Both the position numbers and the translations under genes were made by a program. The notes beneath the pieces are model-generated. The model ran no database searches. It was not told the DNA's origin and was given only the letters and a program-made list of their open reading frames with translations. From positions 186,001 to 250,000 of the forward strand of contig NHNY01000017.1 of NCBI GenBank assembly GCA_002786065.1: 64,000 nt of DNA, given 5' to 3'. This DNA is from Microcyclospora pomicola. Lineage: Eukaryota > Ascomycota > Dothideomycetes > Capnodiales. The stretch's first letter is position 1, and every line of letters starts with the position of its first letter. Of this stretch, positions 34,303-45,291 are shown piece after piece.

Positions 34303-34902
34303 TCAGCCTCGTGTACCACGCGAAGTTGGCAAACTTCGAAAATCCTCCATTTCCGCAGACAGTGCTGGTCGCATAGCTGATGTCTGACGTTCAGGAGATG
34401 TAGTCGACGTCTGGTGATCACGTAGCACCGTGCCGTCCTCGTTCACGATCTTGCATATGAGTGTGGACTTGGCCTTGGCGCCACCAAGTCTCTCCTCGAA
34501 CTCCTGCACCGCTTCCTCCGAGTTCCTCGTCTCCAGACTCGCCGGGTCCGTAAGCTCCACCATCCTCTCGACATGCTTTCGTAGTCTTTCCGTCCCGTTC
34601 AGCGGAGCAATCGACCGTCCAGCGGATATGTCCTCCTCCGTCGAGGGAGATGCACGTACACGCGCACGCCACACACTCGCGCGTCCATGCATCCTGCCCA
34701 TCTCGACCGCTTTCGCGAGCCCCTTCTCCAGCCCGAATTGCCGGCCTTCGATACGTCCGGCCCGCGCGCCATCGGCGACACCAAGATTGTAGCCTTCGGT
34801 GTGGTATTGTTCTTCGAGTGATAGAATTGAGTCGAAGAAGTCTTCGTCTGCAGCCTGAGATACCAATCGCTGCGAGGACGGTGGGACTTGACTTTCTGAC
34901 AT
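34303..34902 (-). CDS. LTO1: LTO1/ORAOV1-type protein (Yae1-Lto1 adaptor)
   Basis: Single exon, 199 residues, ATG at 34902. The deca-GX3 repeat is clear at about residues 36-66: EGYNLGVADGARAGRIEGR, then QFGLEKG. In yeast, Lto1 with Yae1 recruits the ABC protein Rli1 to the cytosolic iron-sulfur targeting complex for cluster insertion. The preceding DEDFFDSILSLEEQYHTEGY is the usual family N-terminus. The C-terminal half is less conserved and polar. The C-terminal Trp used for targeting-complex recognition in yeast Lto1 is not seen; the protein ends SRGTRG. Confidence 0.85.
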   Translation of the reverse strand: MSESQVPPSSQRLVSQAADEDFFDSILSLEEQYHTEGYNLGVADGARAGRIEGRQFGLEKGLAKAVEMGRMHGRASVWRARVRASPSTEEDISAGRSIAPLNGTERLRKHVERMVELTDPASLETRNSEEAVQEFEERLGGAKAKSTLICKIVNEDGTVLRDHQTSTTSPERQTSAMRPALSAEMEDFRSLPTSRGTRG

Positions 34903-35729
34903 GATTGGCAGGTATCAATCTCTGCGTTGGCAAATTCTTGATCGTTAGAGTCATGTTGCATGAACAATAACTTGTGGTCGTGCGTGGGATTTCCACTAGC
35001 GCTACTGCATGTGAACTTTGAGTGAGGTTAACCACATGTATGGTACATCAACCTCCTACTTTACAAGTCCGACCATGCGACCTGGTTCTCCTTAAGTTCA
35101 CAATCCCCCGAGCTCTACTGGCGAGATACACGAACATGAGTAAAGTATGCAGCAATACGGAAGCCGCGCTTTACGATCGATATACGATACCACTTGCTGT
35201 GATGTCAGAACGTCCGCTATTTAATAAGACTTTCAATTCTGACCACTCTGCATCTATACCTATTCTCAGACTCAATTGGATATCTCATCTGCAACAATCG
35301 GCCTCGGGAGCTCGAAGATTGGATAAGACCTGCGACATCGCCTGCGGACATGTTGACGGGAGGCGATCGCTAACCCGAGCGCTTCGGAGCGCGTTACCGG
35401 ATCAAAGCTGCATAAGGTGCAGTGGTTTCCGGCTGAGAAGGCCCCTCCCTGCTGATCACCTCTGCGAACTGTCATACATGGGCTCCCTCCTAATGATTTC
35501 GAAATTCAAGTGCTGCTTGAGATAGAACCGATAGTCAGAGATTGAAAAAGTATTGGTGGGAGCTATCCCAGCCAGCTCCTAGAGTATCGAGAGGGTTCAC
35601 CGTACCTTGATTGACACCCTGACTTCGTGCTAGGGAGGGGGGCACTTCACCACTGTACCTTACTGTAATTAGTTCCGTCGTCATCCACCACCTTCACGTG
35701 CTTTAATCGCATTTCAATGACTTTGAGTC
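34903..35729. other. divergent intergenic region, LTO1 and kinase
   Basis: 827 bp between the LTO1 and kinase starts. No gene recognised. The part nearest the kinase is AT-richer and marks the beginning of the accessory stretch. Confidence 0.5.
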
Positions 35730-37223
35730 ATGCATAGAGGATGGCCACTGCTTGCACCACTTGTGACACGCTCTCGCCTAGCCTATCACGGCAGGGAGGG
35801 CACAGCGCTCCTTCAGCCGTCGAAGAGAGGAATTCATGGCGCGAAGCTCCCGTTGGTTGAAGAGCAATCACTTCCGCAGTATCATCGAAAAAAATATTAC
35901 CCAGTCCGACTAGGCGACGTATACAACAGTCGGTATCGAATCATCGCAAAACTGGGCTACGGAGCTTACTCTACAGTATGGTTGGCGAAGGACGAGATGT
36001 AGGTCTAAGTCTTCATCTAAAGCACCAGAAACGCTTGGGTAAACTTTGCCACAGTTCCGAGAAGTACCATTCGCTCAAGGTCTGTGTTCAAGATGAACGA
36101 AGCGAGTCGCCGGTCACCAATGAAGTGAACATGCTTAGGCGTTTGCGCGAGATCGCCGATCACGACGATCATGCTGGCCTGGCTTTCACGCGACTTGCGA
36201 CCGAAATGTTCGAGATTGAGGGCGAGACTGGTCGTTACCAGTGTATCGTAGCAGCTCCTGAGGGACATAGTCTTCGTACGCTGCAGGAGATATTTCCTCA
36301 TGGGCGTCTTCCAGCTTTTCTGGTCAAGTCTTTGATGTACCGTTTATTGTTCTCCATAAACTGGTTGCATGCCCGATGCGGTGTAGTACATACAGGTATG
36401 CTTCAGAATGGTTATCCAATAAGGGCACTAGCTAATTGAATAAGATATCATGCCTCAAAACGTGCTGCTGCAGGCCCAGGACGACACCAGCTTCTTAGCC
36501 ATTGAAGAGACAGAGATGAGGGAACCAAGTATGCCAAGCACGCAAGGCGGGGAGTTTGTTTACAGATCTCGGACCACTGTAGGAGGACTTTCCGGCATTC
36601 CAATCCTTACGGATTTTGGGCAGTCGCGATTGGCAGAGCCTTTGAACAAAGACTGGTGTATGCCTGATCTCTACCGAGCTCCTGAGGTAACCCTCGGGCT
36701 TCCTTGGAGTTGCCCCGTTGATATTTGGTCAGTGGGAATCATGGTAAGCTCTTCTAACGGAACCCAACCTGGGGATCTTGTGCTAACTCAAGTGTTCATC
36801 GAATACAGACTCTCGAGCTTCTGGAAGGACGAAATCTTTTCGACCCGATCGATCGTATCAACGACCACTACGTCCTCCCATTGGCGATAGCTCAGTATAT
36901 CGGCTATCTTGGACCCCCGCCACTTGCGACACTTGAAAGTCCAGAGTTCACAACATACTTTGATGGTCAAGGTAAGATGTCCTTCCCACGGACCCCTACA
37001 AAGCTAACGTTCACTGGCATCTAGGCAATTGGATATCGGAGCCGCCGATTCCTGCCACTTCTCTTGAGGACTTCGTTACAGTATTTTCTGATAAACAAGA
37101 GAAGGAGCTGTTCTTGGATTCATACGGAAGATCCTTACTTGGGACTCGGAGGAACGAGCTACGTCCAACAAACGTCTCGAGGATGAGTGGCTATTGACTC
37201 TACCGTTCGGAAGTGCAACATAA
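35730..37223 (+). CDS. SRPK-like protein kinase, frameshifted near the C-terminus (possible pseudogene)
   Basis: Exons are 35730-35998, 36055-36395, 36445-36743, 36809-36971 and 37025 onward (introns 49-65 bp). Kinase landmarks: YYPVRLGDVYNSRYRII typical of SRPKs, the Gly loop LGYGAYSTVWLAKDE, the ATP Lys in YHSLKVCVQDE, VVHTDIMPQNVLL, LTDFGQSRLAE, DLYRAPEVTLG and CPVDIWSVGIM. The catalytic loop reads HTDI-M-PQN where SRPKs have HTDIKPEN, so the usual loop Lys is Met. Around 37117-37119 the frame breaks. The frame in use stops at 37197, while the frame one base back reads FIRKILTWDSEERATS and RLEDEWLLTLPF to 37223, the expected C-lobe end. One base seems missing (gat-ttc became gattc). It is either a decaying gene or a sequence error; the loop substitution favours loss of activity. 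Confidence 0.75.
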
Positions 37224-40200
37224 TTCATCCAAGCACTCATTTGTAAAAGCGATCAACCCAGTTGCAGCGAAAGGCTACTGCTTTAGACCCAGCCTAGAAG
37301 AGTCATGAGTATATGCTGAAGTCTCGTACAAGAATGTAGCCAGCCAACCAAGCACTATTCGTAGCTTCCTTGTATTGGGACGTTCTCAAACGGCGTCCCG
37401 ACAAGTCAATCCCGCTTGGTCTAATTATCTCATGTTGTATGCCGCACGCGTAGTACCACTAATATGTTTTAATCAATTCAGTAGCAGTATTGCACGTTGG
37501 CAGCCCGGAATGTGATACAGTCTGGCAACGCACCGCCACCACAATCGCACTGAGCTTTTTGAACAAGGCGGCCATTGAGTTGACTCTCCGATGAGCAATT
37601 CTGAAACCTAAAGACCGACTTCGATCACATTCGCATGGATTCTCATACGAGCGTCGCAATCGAAGTTAGGCTCATACATGACGGCAATGTTCAGAAGACA
37701 TGACCCGGCTTGAACACATGGACATCGTGTGGCAGTGGGCTTCAGAGGAGCGTTGATCACTGTTCATCTTGTACCTTATTTTGCAAGAATGCACCAACAA
37801 AAGCTATGGGCACACGCTCTTTATAAGAGGTTACCCTTTGGAACACAGGGGCACTAATGAAGAACAGGCTGTGGATTTCCAACATGGTAAATGCTATCAT
37901 GTATATAACATCGATTTCTGTATACTGTAAAGCACACTATCGCCTCTGCAATTGTTTCTGTTGCTGATGTTGTGAATATAGCTAGAGCTAGCGCTAGGAC
38001 TTTGAGCTCACGTCTGTCTAGAGAACTCCACCAGCCTGATCGTTGCTTGTTGATCACTGATTACATATTCACTAGACACTTCCAATATGCTCACTTGCAT
38101 GGTCTGTTTCCAGATTGTGACCCCAGATTTGGAACTTTACATGCAGCTGTTGCAATGGTCGTAATGACAATAACATGCTTTACAGGTTAGTACCGCTACC
38201 ATTGCACAGCAAGTCTTCCCCAACTGTATGATACATATCATCTGCGATTCCATTCATTTGTGTTCTGTCATTCTACTTGGGATTCGGCGATATCAGAGAG
38301 CAGACAGTAGGAATTGCCATTATCTGTCCATATTCTTGGTCCCTTCCCGGTGCCAGACTTGCTGCCAACAACTTTATAGACCTTCGCATAATACGTCGGA
38401 CAAGACCAGAGCATTCCGATCTAAGCTAGAATGAATCGTGTTCAGACAGGGGTTGCATACTGCAGCCTGCTGTTAGAAGCTCCAGGTCTGATCGTCCAGA
38501 CTGGGTTCTACCATGCCACACTTGCCAGAGTCTCACAAAATCTTCATCGCTGCAATCTGACTGTTCCTCAAGCACTCCGTCGTCGAGCACAACATTTCTT
38601 TGGTAATTTTCCAGATGAAGACATTCCAAAACGACCGAGGGACCAGCTTTCGAGGCACCGAGGCGACGCAATCACACAAAATGGCACCACTTTATGGGTT
38701 GCTCAACATCAGTACCTTCAGAAAGCATGTTCTTCACAGCACGGCAAGCTATCAAAGCTACAGGCCAACTTGAAAATTAGTACGACTGGTTCAAAGGACT
38801 CACGTCGCTCATTGGCCTTTGACATCCTCGTTATCAACAGTGTTACAACGTTCCCATGATCTGCAAATGGCGTCCAAAGCAGGTCCGTGGCACTGCACAA
38901 CGGTTGCGTTGCGAGACGCAGCTGCGTGCGCACAGAAAATTGCCTCCCTCGTTTAAATTCACCGGAACCGTCCTGAGCAAGGCTTACCAACAATGGTGCG
39001 TATGAGGTCCGAGTGTTCAGCATTCACATCGTCTTTGAGCTTGTGTTCGTTCAACAAGTTTTCGTCCGCTTGCAAACCAGCAGTAGTGCCTGCGGATTTG
39101 ACAATCTACAATAATGGTGTCAATGTCATGCTTCGTGAGGACTGCTGCCTTAAGACCTCGGGACCGTAGAAGACATTAGCAAGATGCACGACTTCCTTGG
39201 TTGCAGTGAATGTCCTCAGTCGCCCGGGCTGTACGAAGGACCTCCGCTGTGACTCCAGCGGAGCTGGTTTCCAGCATGAATTTCTGGGCGTTTGCATCGG
39301 TCGCAGAATGGATGTCGGCCTTTTTAGAGCAGGGGTGTGAATGTAGCATCGTCCGTGGCGGTATTGCTGCAATTGTCAATAGATTGGCCGAAAATGGAAT
39401 CCGCAGGGGAGTTGTAAATCATTGCCTTGAAGGCATCAACTCACGCTTTGCTAACAAGGTACTGAAGCACATCCGAGAATGACACCTGAACAGGTCTGCC
39501 GATGCCACAGGTCGTCCTTTAATCAACCTACTTGATGTGGTGGAGGGGTGAAGGTGTGGAATAGAGCATCCCGCTCTTAGGCTGTTCACACCAGACCATT
39601 CTCTTTAGACTCTTATTTGTGGCTCTCGAGATCCACAGCCGTTCGTCGCCTAGACAGCGAGTAAGTTAAGCAGTCTGATCATGCATACCTTATGTTTAAG
39701 CTGTAAAAGTGGCCTGCTCAAGGGTGGGGTGGCATAGGAAATCAGCTTCAATTCCGTCAGGGTAGTGCAGAAAGCCGGGATGTCATGAACTACCAAATCT
39801 CCCAGGTGGTCTTGACCAGCTTAATCGACGACAACGTGGACGTGAGGGTCCTCCGTCAAGGTCTCTCGTTATTATGCCGGCAGTGCCACTGCGGACGACG
39901 ATATAGGTAGTCCGCAGAAGTCATTGTATTTGCGATTTGTGTAAAAGTCCTAGGGAACCAACCCTCAACGTCCCACTTCTTTAAAGGACTTTACATCCAT
40001 CGATAGCAGACACAATACTTCCAACGGACAAGCAAGACAAATGTCATCTAAGGTAAGTACGGAGCATAGATGTCGAATGCTGATCACACTGGAAGAATTG
40101 ATGTAAAGACGAAGTGGAATTTGCCATTACTAGCCCGTCTTTCGTATACACTCTGCGTTTTCACACATCTACAAATATGTGCTATTGGCAGTGAAGCCAT

Positions 40201-40370
40201 CAGGCATCAATCAATTGAAAGCAGTCGTGTACTTGAGTGGTCTGCAGACTCTTGGCAAATGCTCGTGATGGACATAGTCATCTTCCCTTACGCTTTCCGG
40301 CGCACAACCTTTCCGCCAATCTCCATCATTCCCGTCTGAGCCTTCTCTTTTGTACAACATCCTCCCCACT
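37224..40370. other. 3.1-kb gene-poor tract, possible gene remnants
   Basis: No gene with a credible start, splice pattern and family match was found. On the minus strand between about 38.4 and 39.5 kb, stretches in different frames look protein-like (for example VKSAGTTAGLQADENLLNEH near 39.1 kb) but do not connect into one gene, which suggests an old decayed coding region. I could not name a family. No terminal repeats or element boundaries were recognised by eye. Confidence 0.4.
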
Positions 40371-41547
40371 ATGAGCTTCAGCCTTCCACCGCCTGTCGAT
40401 CCAGAGACAACAAGTGCTCGACCACGCTCACTCAGTGACGCAAGTCAAGCGCTGTATGCTCAGGCCACACAGGATCCTGGGTCCCTGACCGACGCGGAGC
40501 GGCGTCGCATCCGCGATCGACCACCTCAAGCCGAGGAAGATGATTTGTGTCGGCAGCAGACTGGTCTCACCTACGACGAGATCGTCGAGAAAGCGACCCA
40601 GACTCCTGACCACTTGACGTACGCAGAATGCCACATCATCGAGCGTGGCGTTGAAACACGTGGTCTACAAGCCTTTGACAGGATACAATTCGCACGCGAA
40701 CTGCCACCTGAGCAGCGGCTATTGATGTAAGTACACCTCTTGCCTCGCAATCAGTGTTGTAGTTGACTCTTCAAACAGCGAGTCCGCCCGCACTGCAGCC
40801 ATCGAACCTCGCGAAGTGGAGGCACGCAAAGCTGCTGGCCCAGTCTTTGCACGCTTGAAGGCTGCCGCAGCTTCTGCTCGCGATGCCATCTCACCAGACG
40901 ATCGACGGAATCTGACCAAAGCAAACCGGATAGCATGGCTTGAGCGAATCCTTGCGCCCGGCGCCCCAAGCAAGTGGGGATTCGTGCTGTTTCGCTGTGA
41001 CTTCACCGACGATGCTTTGTGGCAAAAGTACAGTGCTACACTGCACGAGAAAGTCTTGGCAGGCTTAAGGCTCAAGGCAGCTGTGGCACGAACGGAACCT
41101 GTGGCAGACAAATTTGCCACGCTCCTCATGGACGACAAGGACGAACAGGATACGACTGTATATGCAATGAGGCAAAAATTCACCGAAACTCGGCAGAGCG
41201 CGGAGTGGCTGCATGGTCTACGAGAGGATGTTTTCCTGTTCGCTGACGGCGATGCGATGCATTCACTTGAGACGGCACGGCCGTTCTGTTGGGCAGCAGA
41301 TGTGATGCAACCAGAGAAGGATCAGGATGGCAATGCCAAGGAGGAAGCGCAGAGTCTGCAAGTCGCACTAATACATGTCGGCACGTTCTTCGCAAGACTA
41401 TCTCAAAAGGATCTTGTTGGAAATCCTGCAGATGATGACGCCAAGGCCTATGCGCCATACCGTGGACCTCCCACACTTCAGAATCTACTTGTGCAGGCGG
41501 CTAGAGCGGACGATGGTATCTGGCCTCCAGTCCACCACCTGAACTGA
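40371..41547 (+). CDS. uncharacterised protein with an internal repeat
   Basis: Two exons, 40371-40726 and 40779-41547 (intron 40727-40778, donor gtaagt, acceptor aaacag), 374 residues. The N-terminal ~120 residues contain two related units: YAQATQDPGSLTDAERRRIR and VEKATQTPDHLTYAECHIIE, each A-T-Q-x-P-x-x-L-T-x-A-E-x-x-x-I. The C-terminal ~230 residues look like a folded alpha/beta domain (KWGFVLFRCDFTDDALWQK, EWLHGLREDVFLFADGDAM, SLQVALIHVGTFFARLSQKD). No signal peptide or membrane segment. I do not recognise a named family; such repeat-bearing proteins are probably restricted to a group of Dothideomycetes (inference). It is convergent with the LysM gene, 96 bp away. Confidence 0.7.
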
Positions 41548-41643
41548 GCTGCTCCATATCGATATATCAAAATCCATGGGACCAATACATGATCGGGATT
41601 GTACTAAACTCTTGCCGCTATCGGAGTTGTGTCCTATCTCATT

Positions 41644-44271
41644 CTACGATCTAGCGATACAGTAATAGTAATCGGGGTACAAGCCCGAGCAATCCCCGTT
41701 CAGTGCTGGATTCCAGCTATAGAATTGGTCAAGCGTGATGCCTACGCTCTGCGCAATGTCATAGCAGCCGTCGCCGCTCTTCGCCTGGTAGAACTTGGTA
41801 CAGCCACTAGCCATGCCACTCTGTGTTGGCGTCGGAGTCGCGATACCACCAGACGATGTCGATGACGAAGTCGTGGATGATGTGGTGGACGTTGGCGTGG
41901 TGGACGCGGATCCTGCAAGCCCGACACAAACATAATATGAGGGGAACAAGCCGCTGCAATCACTCTTGACTGCCGGATTCCAGCTGTAGAAATCGTCAAG
42001 CGCAATGTGATGAGAGTCGGCGATGTCGTAACAACCATCTCCAGACTGCACGAGATAGAAATCTCCGCATCCGGAGACCATGCCTGCTTGCGTAGGAGTA
42101 GGCGTTACAATGCCATCACCAGTTGTTGTAGTGGTGGGCGGCTGAGTTGAGGTCCCATCCGCTACGCCAACACAAACATAATAGCTAGGATATAACCCCG
42201 TGCAATCACCATTGAGCGCGGGGTTCCACTTGTAAAGGTCATCGAGAGAAATGGACTGGTCCGAAGCAATGTCGTAGCAGCCATCGCCAGACTGGACGAG
42301 ATAGAAGCGGTTGCAGCTACCCGTCATGCCAGTCTGCGTTGGCAGGGGGGTCGCCAACCCGTTGGTGCCAGTTGAAGTCGATTGAGATGTGGCCGTCGGC
42401 GTTGAAGTAGTGGTAGGCATGGGAGTGGTCCCCTTTTGCAAGACACAGTATCTGTATCCTTGGACAAACTGGCATGCGGAGGGATTGTCTGTATCGTATG
42501 ACAACGAGGGATTCCAGGAGACAAGCTGCTCGACAGTGACTGCATATCGTCGTTAGCTGATTTGAGAGACAGGTAGAAAGATTCGACATACTATCGTAGA
42601 AAGATGCAACATAGTCGCAAGTGTTGGCTGCAGACCCGTTACGAATTGGAGGATAGTACTGATCGTACTTGGCGCAATCTTGTGGTGTGCCAGACGCGAC
42701 AGGCAGCTGTGTTGGCTGTGTGATATTCGAGGTCATAGTCACAGACTGTGTGGGAAATTCCCAGTAAGTATCTGTCGGCACCGCCGTGGTCGCGATGCAG
42801 CTGGACGCGACACCCGTCGATGCGAAGCAGGGATTATGTGAAGCACCATAGCCGGAGTATGTATGGATATCTCCAACAGGCTGCACACAATACGAGTATC
42901 CAAGATACAAGTTGGTGCAGTCAGTCTGGTTCACCTCCGGGTTCAGGAAGTAGAAGTCGCTGAGACTGATCCCTAACATGATGGTAATGGACCCGCAAGT
43001 ATCGCCTGCAGCGACTTCATAGTACCTAGCGCAGTTGACGTTCGTACCTGCAACAACATTCGAGGGAACAGGTACAGGTGATGTGATGTATGTTGGGTTT
43101 GCAGTCGGAGATGCCACAGGCGAGCCATTGTCTCCTGGGAGGCTGAGACAGATCTGGGAGCCTTGCAGCTGGCCAAGATTGCTGCAATCACGGTTGATAT
43201 CGGGGTTCCACGAGATCATTTGCTGAACGGTGAAATCGTAGTCGTGAGCCTCAACAATGGCATTGCACGTCTCGTTAGCTTTGACGGTGTAGATATCGCA
43301 GGATGCTGGCAGGCAAAGGGATTGACCGGGTGCCGGGAAGTTCGAGCAGTCAGCGGCAATCAGATTCTGGTATTGTAATAAAGCTTTCGACACTCGCTTC
43401 GCCAGGCTCACGGAATCACAGTCATCTCCAGCTTGGACGGTATAATTCGATGCGCATGTGATGGCAGGCGTAGGTGCCGTTGTAGTCGTGGTAATGCTTG
43501 CCGGCGCACTGGCAGTGTATGGTGGCTGTGAGGTGACTGGATACTTGGAGGCTTGACAGCTTCGCAATAGTGTCAGCATTGGAGGGCAGCATCACCTCAG
43601 GACCCATGATTCACTCACGATGCAGTCAAAGACGAGTAGTACTGTGCAAAATCGGCATCGTAACCAATCGATGAATTCAGCTCAGCCTGATATGTCTTGA
43701 GCATGCAGTCGGAACATAGCTGCTGATCTGTAGGGCCGGCTTGGAGCCACGCGTCGATCTGAGGTGCGCAATAGCTCGATGAAGAGCTTCCGGATTGTTA
43801 GCCAGGACCATCTAAGTGTTCAGGAAGGGGTGGAGGATGGCATACGCATCTTTCAGACATGTGAAGCTGTACGTGTAAAGTAGCGTGTCAACATTGAAGG
43901 TAGGAGGGAACACCTCGCCACCTGTAACATATACATCAGAAGAGCAGCTCTGTGCACTGCTCGAACGAGCTGATTGGAGTGATTGATAACAATCGCTCGT
44001 GCAAATGAATGGCAGCAACTCGTCGGAAGGAAAAAGACCATCGAAAGCAACAGTTGCAAGAGTTGCATTGCATTTGATAGTCTGGTTGATCGCAGTGCTG
44101 TTTGGAATCGTCAGTCCGAGGCAAGGTCTTCTGCAAAGTCTACGTTAGGACCTACGCGCAACCCGAAGACAGGCTAGATGGTGAACCAAGACTGATTACG
44201 GTTCCGTCCTCCCCAGGCAAAAAGTTCTGGCTTACTGCGCCAGAAACAAACAGTAAAAGCGGAAGAGCCAT
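41644..44271 (-). CDS. secreted multi-LysM protein
   Basis: Five exons on the minus strand: 44156-44271, 43846-44097, 43619-43786, 42592-43559 and 41644-42539 (introns 52-59 bp), 799 residues. A signal peptide (MALPLLLFVSGAVSQ) is followed by a Cys-rich N-terminal module (SGCATAINQTIKCNATLATV, CTSDCYQSL, CLKDASSSSYC) seen in large fungal LysM proteins. LysM units then follow: six with standard form, plus one atypical (near YDITVEQLVSWNPSLSYD). The last three are nearly identical, each with QSGDGCYDIA or KSGDGCYDIA, SWNPA/KWNPA and a C-terminal Cys, joined by Ser/Thr/Pro linkers. LysM binds chitin or related GlcNAc polymers. The gene is divergent from a GH18 chitinase, a pairing known for subgroup C chitinases in other fungi. 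It could act as an effector, in self-protection, or in anchoring the chitinase. Confidence 0.9.
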
Positions 44272-45291
44272 GGTGCAGTTGGAGTGGGAGAAGAGAATGC
44301 CAGTCTGGCAGCTTCTTTTGAAACACTATCGCCTCTTCCTTCAAATGCTCATGATCTCCCGAACATCGTGCTAGGCGAAGGCGCTGCTACGACTGCGGGT
44401 CTAATGTGCACACTTGATCTCCGTGTCCTTGGCATGTTGGTATGTGGTAATGCCAATGTGCCAAATTGTAACAGTAGAGCGTCATCTTTGGTGCTTGTGC
44501 AGGATCCAAAGGCGAGCCGCGGACCACGTCGGATGTAACGTCGCCCTGACTCTTGCATGAGAAAGCTTGGGCACCCGCCATCTCTGAGTATTTGACTCTG
44601 CAGTATCAGAAGCCAGGAACGAGCTGGCCGATGAAGTGCGTCAAGTCTGCCGATCTGTGGGGAGATCTCGTGCACACCATGTGCCCTGCCAAGCATATAA
44701 GGTCCTTGCCGTGCGCCTCCCGCCCCTGCATGTCAACTCTATACTGAGCTTGCTTCCTGATGATCCTCAAGTCCAGCTCTTGGTACCCAACATTGCGGCT
44801 CCTTGGCGGGCATGAACTTTTCACTGTCACTTGCATCCATTGGCTGGACATGTAGTATTTCTGGGCCGGCTCCTTTTCCTTGCCATGTATGACTTCGCCT
44901 TGCTCTACAAGCCTACGATCGTGGCGAGACTACGTCCAGCTTGGCACGTCTGCCAAGCTGGATTGCAGGAACAAGAATCCGAAATATGTGTTGGAGATCC
45001 AACTACTGTCTCCACACTATGACCTCGTGGCTTCTCAACATCAGTCGGTATAGTCATTTCGGCCGCACGCCACTCGGGGAGAGGGACCGCCAAGTTTCCG
45101 CGCCTTGGGTGGTAAAGAAAGTCCTGCGTAGAGCCTAGGAGATGACACCGCACCAGCTCACGGCATGGAGATCATGAACGCAGGAAGTACGGTTGATCCC
45201 GAGCTCGATGGCCACTTCTGACACGATATAAGTGCTACAAACTCTTCGTTTTCATAGTATGCTCGTTGACAGGCATCGTAATTGACCCAGA
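44272..45291. promoter_or_regulatory. shared intergenic region of the LysM and chitinase genes
   Basis: 1020 bp between two outward-facing start codons. No credible gene lies inside it on either strand. The arrangement makes co-regulation from this region likely (inference); I assign no specific factor site. Confidence 0.55.

Noticed and set aside
38426-39482. Ankyrin-like or mobile-element identity for the broken stretches
   Set aside because: A few phrases looked repeat-like but no consensus or element boundary could be supported by eye.
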